Origin: a bacterium
Lineage (GTDB): Bacteria > Spirochaetota > UBA4802 > UBA5550
Length of the DNA: 20,195 bases
Direction of reading: 5' to 3'
Assembly: GCA_024224995.1 (NCBI GenBank)
Contig: JAAENB010000452.1
Coordinates: forward strand, 1 to 20,195
This document shows, one piece after another, positions 16,182 to 20,195 of this stretch. A program made the position numbers and the translations under genes. Position 1 is the stretch's first letter; each line of letters begins with the position of its first letter. The notes beneath the pieces were generated by a model. It was given only the letters and a program-made list of their open reading frames with translations. It was not told where the DNA came from and searched no databases.

Positions 16182-19100
16182 TTAATTGATCACAGTTTCA
16201 ATAAGTGAGGGGACAACATCATCATTTTTATCTGCCGGGGTCAAAAAACCTGCTTTAAAGCAATAATCCATAAAGGTTTTAATCAAATCTTTATCTATCT
16301 TTGGACAAACAATATACGCATTTTCCAGTATACTTTTTGTATATGACGCATCCGCATAACTACTTGCTGTAGGGGTCATAAGATCCGGGTTAAATCGAAT
16401 CAGATCTGTTGTTAAGGAATCATACTCCTTTCCATCTTTAAAAAACTGATGTTTGCGTATCCTGTCCATATATTCTTGCGGGCTTAAGAGTTCAATATCA
16501 AATCCATAGTCCTTTAATAAATATATTATTTCATAGAATTTCCTATAATCCGTATTTATCAGGTGATATGTTTCATAAATACTTTTTAAAGATGTTCCCA
16601 GATAAATAATCCCCTTACTTACATAATCCACAGGAGTGACATCAAAATATACGGCATTATTCATAGCAAAACGTTTTTCAATATCCGTTTTCAATATATT
16701 ATAGAACACACCGGTTATACCGGTAAGACCAAAGGGATATCGACCATTACGACTATCACCAAAGACATTACCGGGCCGGACAATTATCCATTTAAGACCA
16801 TTGTTACGGGCAGAACGAACAATTTTCTCAGCCTCAAATTTTGATTTTTGATATCCCATGTTTTCATAAAATTTTTGTCCTAAATCAAAATCTTTTTCCG
16901 TAAAAGGATCACACAATCTTTGCATCCGGTCTGCCATGACTGCATAACTTGAAACATGAACAATATACTTCTGCCTGGTTTTTAATGTGAAATTGACTAT
17001 ATTCCTGGTTCCATCCACATTAACAGCCTTTAACTGGTCATATAGCCCGTGAAGACTGGTTTTACCTGCTACATGTATTACCATACTAATACAAGCGGTC
17101 AATTCTTCATACAGGCTTTGCTCCAGACCAAGATCAGGTTTTACAATATCCCCAATAACAGGGTAAACACGTTTCTTAAGTTCAAGAACCAGGCTATCTT
17201 CAGGGTCATAGACATTGAGTAATTCCCTGATCCGTTCTTTACCATGTTCAATATTTTCAGCCCTTACCAGGCAATACAGCTCACTGTCTGTACTCTCTAA
17301 AAGTTCTTTAAGAAGACTTCCTCCTATTACGCCGGTTACTCCGGTAATAAATATCTTACGAGTCTCCAGAAGAGAAGAAAGTCCGGAAGGATTTTGCAGA
17401 ATATTCTCTTCTTTGATTGGCTCACCTGCTGTGGTATTTTCAATAGCATTTTCAATCCGGGTGTTAATATACTGTGCCAATTTTTTTATGGAAGAATGTT
17501 TAAAAACCGCATTCGTGGAGATAATATCTCCATAACGCTCTCGCAAATAATTTGTAAGCTTCATCCCGGCAAGAGAAGTAAGACCATATGTAGAAAAAAC
17601 GGAGTCAAGATCAAGCTCCTGTTTTTCAAGATGGAGTAGTGAACTTATTATTTCGATAAGCTCATTTTGAATATCTTCTATTGATTCTCCGGTATACTCA
17701 ATAATAGCAGGCAAAGACGATCCCGGTTCACAATGAGAGTTCTCTTCCAACGGAACAGAAACAGATTCCTCGATATGCATATCATATGGCCAATGCCGTT
17801 TTCGATTAAATTGATAGGTTGGTAAAGGGATCCTCTGTACTCCCATACCGGCATACAACTTTTCCCAGGGAATATCAACTCCCTCTATCCATAATGAAGC
17901 TATTTTCTTTAGATCAGATTCCTCCGATATGAATTTAACACTATCCTGATCCGGTTTATTTTTTGTACTCTTTTTTATTTTTTTATAATTTCCTGAAAAT
18001 ATCCGGTTCCCATCAGCGCAGTTGGTTACATTTTTTAGACACTGGTCAAGAATAACAAAAAGTTCATCTTCTGTTTTTGCAATAATTGCAAGTCGTTCAT
18101 CCATGCTCTCCCGGCCGATCTGCAACGTGTAGGCCATATTGCATAAAGAAAAACTTTTCGATTTTCGAATAAATCTTTTCATCTTTTCTAAATACTCTTT
18201 CAATCTTTCCGAATCTCTTGCGGAAAAGATAAACAAACACTCCACAGAACTCAATTGTTCCAGTTTATTTTCATTCTCTTGAACTATATATTCTTCTATT
18301 ATAAGATGAGTATTGGTGCCGCCAAAACCAAAGGAGTGGAGACCGGCTCTACGAGGAATCTCTTTTCCTTCTTGATTCAGCAAGGATTTCCATTCTTCTG
18401 TCTCGTTAAGAAAATAGAATGGGCTATTTTTTATTTTGATATAGGAATTCATTTCTTCAAAATTAACAATGCCTGGTAATTTTTTATATTTTAACGCTAA
18501 TACCATTTTTAATAACGACGCAATACCCGAGGCGGATTCAAGGTGTCCAATATTCGGTTTAAGTGTACCAATACCGCAATATTCTTTTTGTTCAACCGTC
18601 ATATTAAACATTTGATTCAACGTTGAAAATGCTTTTTTAAATGAATTAATTTCAATGGGATCCCCCATACTGGTTCCGGTACCATGAGCCTCAATATAGG
18701 TAACTGTCCCCGGTTCTACGTTCGCTTTTTCATATGCAGATACAATAACTTTTGACTGGAGTTCGGGATTTGGAGCTGTTAACGAATGGCTTCTCCCTCC
18801 ATGATTTACCGCACTCCCCTTTATAACAGCATAAATAGTATCTTTATCTATTTCAGCTTTATAAAGAGGCTTTAATAAAACAGCTCCTGCTCCTTCTCCG
18901 CGTACATATCCGTCGGCATCTTTATCGAATGAACTGATTTTTCCTCTCTTACTTAACATTCCTGCTTTATTCAGTGTGATAAAAACTCTGGGGGAAAAAA
19001 GCAAATTAACCCCGGCAGCAATGGCCTGATCACATTCTCCATTTTGAATAGCAGTTTTTGCCGAATGTACAGCAACTGCAGAACTGGAACAGGCCGTATC

Positions 19101-20195
19101 TATTGCTTCACTAGTACCCTGGAAATTAAAAAATGATGAAATCCTATTTGCTATAATAGAAAGAGATCCCCCGGTGGCCAACCACGCATCAATTTCTACA
19201 TTATTGTCTCGTAACAGTTCGGTGTATTCTATATTTGATACCCCTACAAAAACACCGGTGTTTGTTCCTGACAGATCCGATGCCTTATACCCTCCATCTT
19301 CTATGGTTTTCCAAACTATTTCAAGAAGGATTCTTTGTTGAGGGTCCATTAACTCAGCTTCGACAGGGGAAATATTAAAAAACATTGAATCAAATTTATC
19401 AACATCCGCAATAAATCCTCCTCTGGATATTCCGGCACTATCTTCAGTATAGTGTCTCCAATTCCAGCGTTCTATTGGAATTTCTGAGAGAACCTCTTTT
19501 TTATTTTCTAAATTTTCCCAGAACATTTCCAGGTCTTCTGCTCCGGGAAGCATTCCGCCAATTCCTATAATTGCTATTGGTTCTTCCCCAGGAAGCATTT
19601 TACCTTCTTGCTCTATTTGCTGATCATCCAACAATTGAAAACGATTTCTCTTCCTATAATCTTTAAAACCAGGCTGTAGCAATTCAACCTCTTGAGTACC
19701 GGTAATCATTTTAGAACTACCACGATAAAATTGAACAACATTCTCGCCATACTCCTTGTATAAATATTTTGCGATTTCCCCTATAGATGAATGCTCATAT
19801 AAGACAGGCGGCAGCAAGTCTGTAAAATATTTGCTATTTATTACATTGGCAAGCTCTGTTAGCGTAATAGAATCAAAACCATATTCACTCAAATCATCAC
19901 CTACACCGATACCAACTTCGCTTAATTTCAATATTTCAGATACAATTGCAAGCAAATCATTCTCAATCTCATAAAGTATATCATTCTCATCAGCTTCCGG
20001 CATAGACGATGATATACCGCCATTTTTATCTCGAACGTTCTGTCTAAATATTGACACCTGCTTTATTTTATATGAGTCCCCAACAACAGGAATAACCCGT
20101 CCACTCTCCCCCGCTAAAGTCTTTTCAAATATATCAATCCCGCTCTCTCTATCCAGGGGCTTCATTCCCATTGTATTCTCTAAAAATTTTTCAGT
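16182..20195 (-). CDS. Modular polyketide synthase, 3' part: KR tail-ACP-KS-ACP-thioester reductase (5' partial)
   Basis: The frame is open to the right edge. Upstream of the Met at 20171 it reads TEKFLENT, there is no ribosome site, and the sequence running into MGMKPLDRESGIDIFEKTLA resembles the end of a trans-AT ketoreductase domain, so the true start lies outside. Numbered from that Met: ACP1 about 62-142 (S101 in GFDSIT); ketosynthase 195-625 with C361 (DTACSSS), H496 (EAHGTGTS) and H543 (NIGHLESASG); an AT-docking/post-KS linker 640-795 ending IPLPTYQFNRKRHW; ACP2 about 828-905 (S866 in GLTSL); and an SDR-type thioester reductase about 935-1310 (GVTGVIGG at 944-951, Ser1074/1075, Y1107 and K1111). 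No acyltransferase domain is present, so malonyl loading should occur in trans. The reductase would release the chain as an aldehyde or alcohol instead of an acid. The product is unknown. Composition is AT-rich. Confidence 0.93.
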   Translation of the reverse strand, partial: TEKFLENTMGMKPLDRESGIDIFEKTLAGESGRVIPVVGDSYKIKQVSIFRQNVRDKNGGISSSMPEADENDILYEIENDLLAIVSEILKLSEVGIGVGDDLSEYGFDSITLTELANVINSKYFTDLLPPVLYEHSSIGEIAKYLYKEYGENVVQFYRGSSKMITGTQEVELLQPGFKDYRKRNRFQLLDDQQIEQEGKMLPGEEPIAIIGIGGMLPGAEDLEMFWENLENKKEVLSEIPIERWNWRHYTEDSAGISRGGFIADVDKFDSMFFNISPVEAELMDPQQRILLEIVWKTIEDGGYKASDLSGTNTGVFVGVSNIEYTELLRDNNVEIDAWLATGGSLSIIANRISSFFNFQGTSEAIDTACSSSAVAVHSAKTAIQNGECDQAIAAGVNLLFSPRVFITLNKAGMLSKRGKISSFDKDADGYVRGEGAGAVLLKPLYKAEIDKDTIYAVIKGSAVNHGGRSHSLTAPNPELQSKVIVSAYEKANVEPGTVTYIEAHGTGTSMGDPIEINSFKKAFSTLNQMFNMTVEQKEYCGIGTLKPNIGHLESASGIASLLKMVLALKYKKLPGIVNFEEMNSYIKIKNSPFYFLNETEEWKSLLNQEGKEIPRRAGLHSFGFGGTNTHLIIEEYIVQENENKLEQLSSVECLFIFSARDSERLKEYLEKMKRFIRKSKSFSLCNMAYTLQIGRESMDERLAIIAKTEDELFVILDQCLKNVTNCADGNRIFSGNYKKIKKSTKNKPDQDSVKFISEESDLKKIASLWIEGVDIPWEKLYAGMGVQRIPLPTYQFNRKRHWPYDMHIEESVSVPLEENSHCEPGSSLPAIIEYTGESIEDIQNELIEIISSLLHLEKQELDLDSVFSTYGLTSLAGMKLTNYLRERYGDIISTNAVFKHSSIKKLAQYINTRIENAIENTTAGEPIKEENILQNPSGLSSLLETRKIFITGVTGVIGGSLLKELLESTDSELYCLVRAENIEHGKERIRELLNVYDPEDSLVLELKKRVYPVIGDIVKPDLGLEQSLYEELTACISMVIHVAGKTSLHGLYDQLKAVNVDGTRNIVNFTLKTRQKYIVHVSSYAVMADRMQRLCDPFTEKDFDLGQKFYENMGYQKSKFEAEKIVRSARNNGLKWIIVRPGNVFGDSRNGRYPFGLTGITGVFYNILKTDIEKRFAMNNAVYFDVTPVDYVSKGIIYLGTSLKSIYETYHLINTDYRKFYEIIYLLKDYGFDIELLSPQEYMDRIRKHQFFKDGKEYDSLTTDLIRFNPDLMTPTASSYADASYTKSILENAYIVCPKIDKDLIKTFMDYCFKAGFLTPADKNDDVVPSLIETVIN

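Noticed and set aside
20163..20171. ATG codons at 20171 and 20165 as the start of the polyketide synthase
   Set aside because: No ribosome site, the frame is open to the edge, and the residues on both sides of the Met continue a ketoreductase-like tail.

Overview
The window is bacterial chromosome with a moderately AT-rich base composition. It carries core housekeeping genes (secA, rpoD, dnaG and a glmM-type hexose-phosphate mutase), a 7TMR-DISM sensor with a STAS protein, and the 3' end of a polyketide synthase. A Gram-negative host is likely. The 7TMR-DISM receptor, the STAS partner and the secreted DUF4015-type protein are all common in spirochaetes, so that phylum is my leading guess, at low confidence. 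No rRNA, tRNA or taxon-specific marker is present to settle it.

Layout. 1-174: a large hairpin repeat (element A). 175-2484 (+): a TPR-repeat protein of unknown function, visibly richer in G+C than its neighbours. 2485-2949: no gene, but a second large hairpin (element B), a collapsed copy of element A, and a short heptamer tandem repeat. 2950-7126 (-): secA followed by the glmM-like gene, probably one transcript. 7127-7831: no protein gene. This stretch holds a candidate secA promoter, a strong promoter on the opposite strand leading to a strong terminator-like hairpin (a candidate small RNA), a third hairpin (element C) and the rpoD terminator. 7832-11489 (-): dnaG then rpoD, the core of the macromolecular-synthesis operon, without rpsU and with a LexA-box-like site between the two genes. 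11490-11876: divergent promoter region. 11877-12920 (+): a secreted TIM-barrel protein of DUF4015 type, ending at a bidirectional terminator. 12996-16010 (-): a 7TMR-DISM/PAS/RsbW-type ATPase sensor, a small three-helix membrane protein and a STAS anti-anti-sigma-like protein. 16182 to the right edge (-): the last part of a trans-AT-type modular polyketide synthase (KR tail, ACP, KS, AT-docking linker, ACP, NAD(P)-dependent thioester reductase). Its true start lies outside the window.

How the parts relate. SecA, DnaG, RpoD and the mutase are housekeeping. The sensor, membrane protein and STAS protein look like a partner-switching signalling module whose sigma factor or other output is not visible here. 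The synthase would release its product reductively, as an aldehyde or alcohol, and must rely on an acyltransferase encoded elsewhere.

The most unusual DNA-level feature is a set of three intergenic hairpins. They share a nearly identical loop of about 32 nt (element A in opposite orientation to B and C), but their long stems differ. Between B and C, six of seven stem differences are matched by compensating changes in the other arm. A fourth locus keeps both ends of element A but has lost its centre. This looks like a structured, possibly mobile, repeat family and is the best candidate here for something undescribed.
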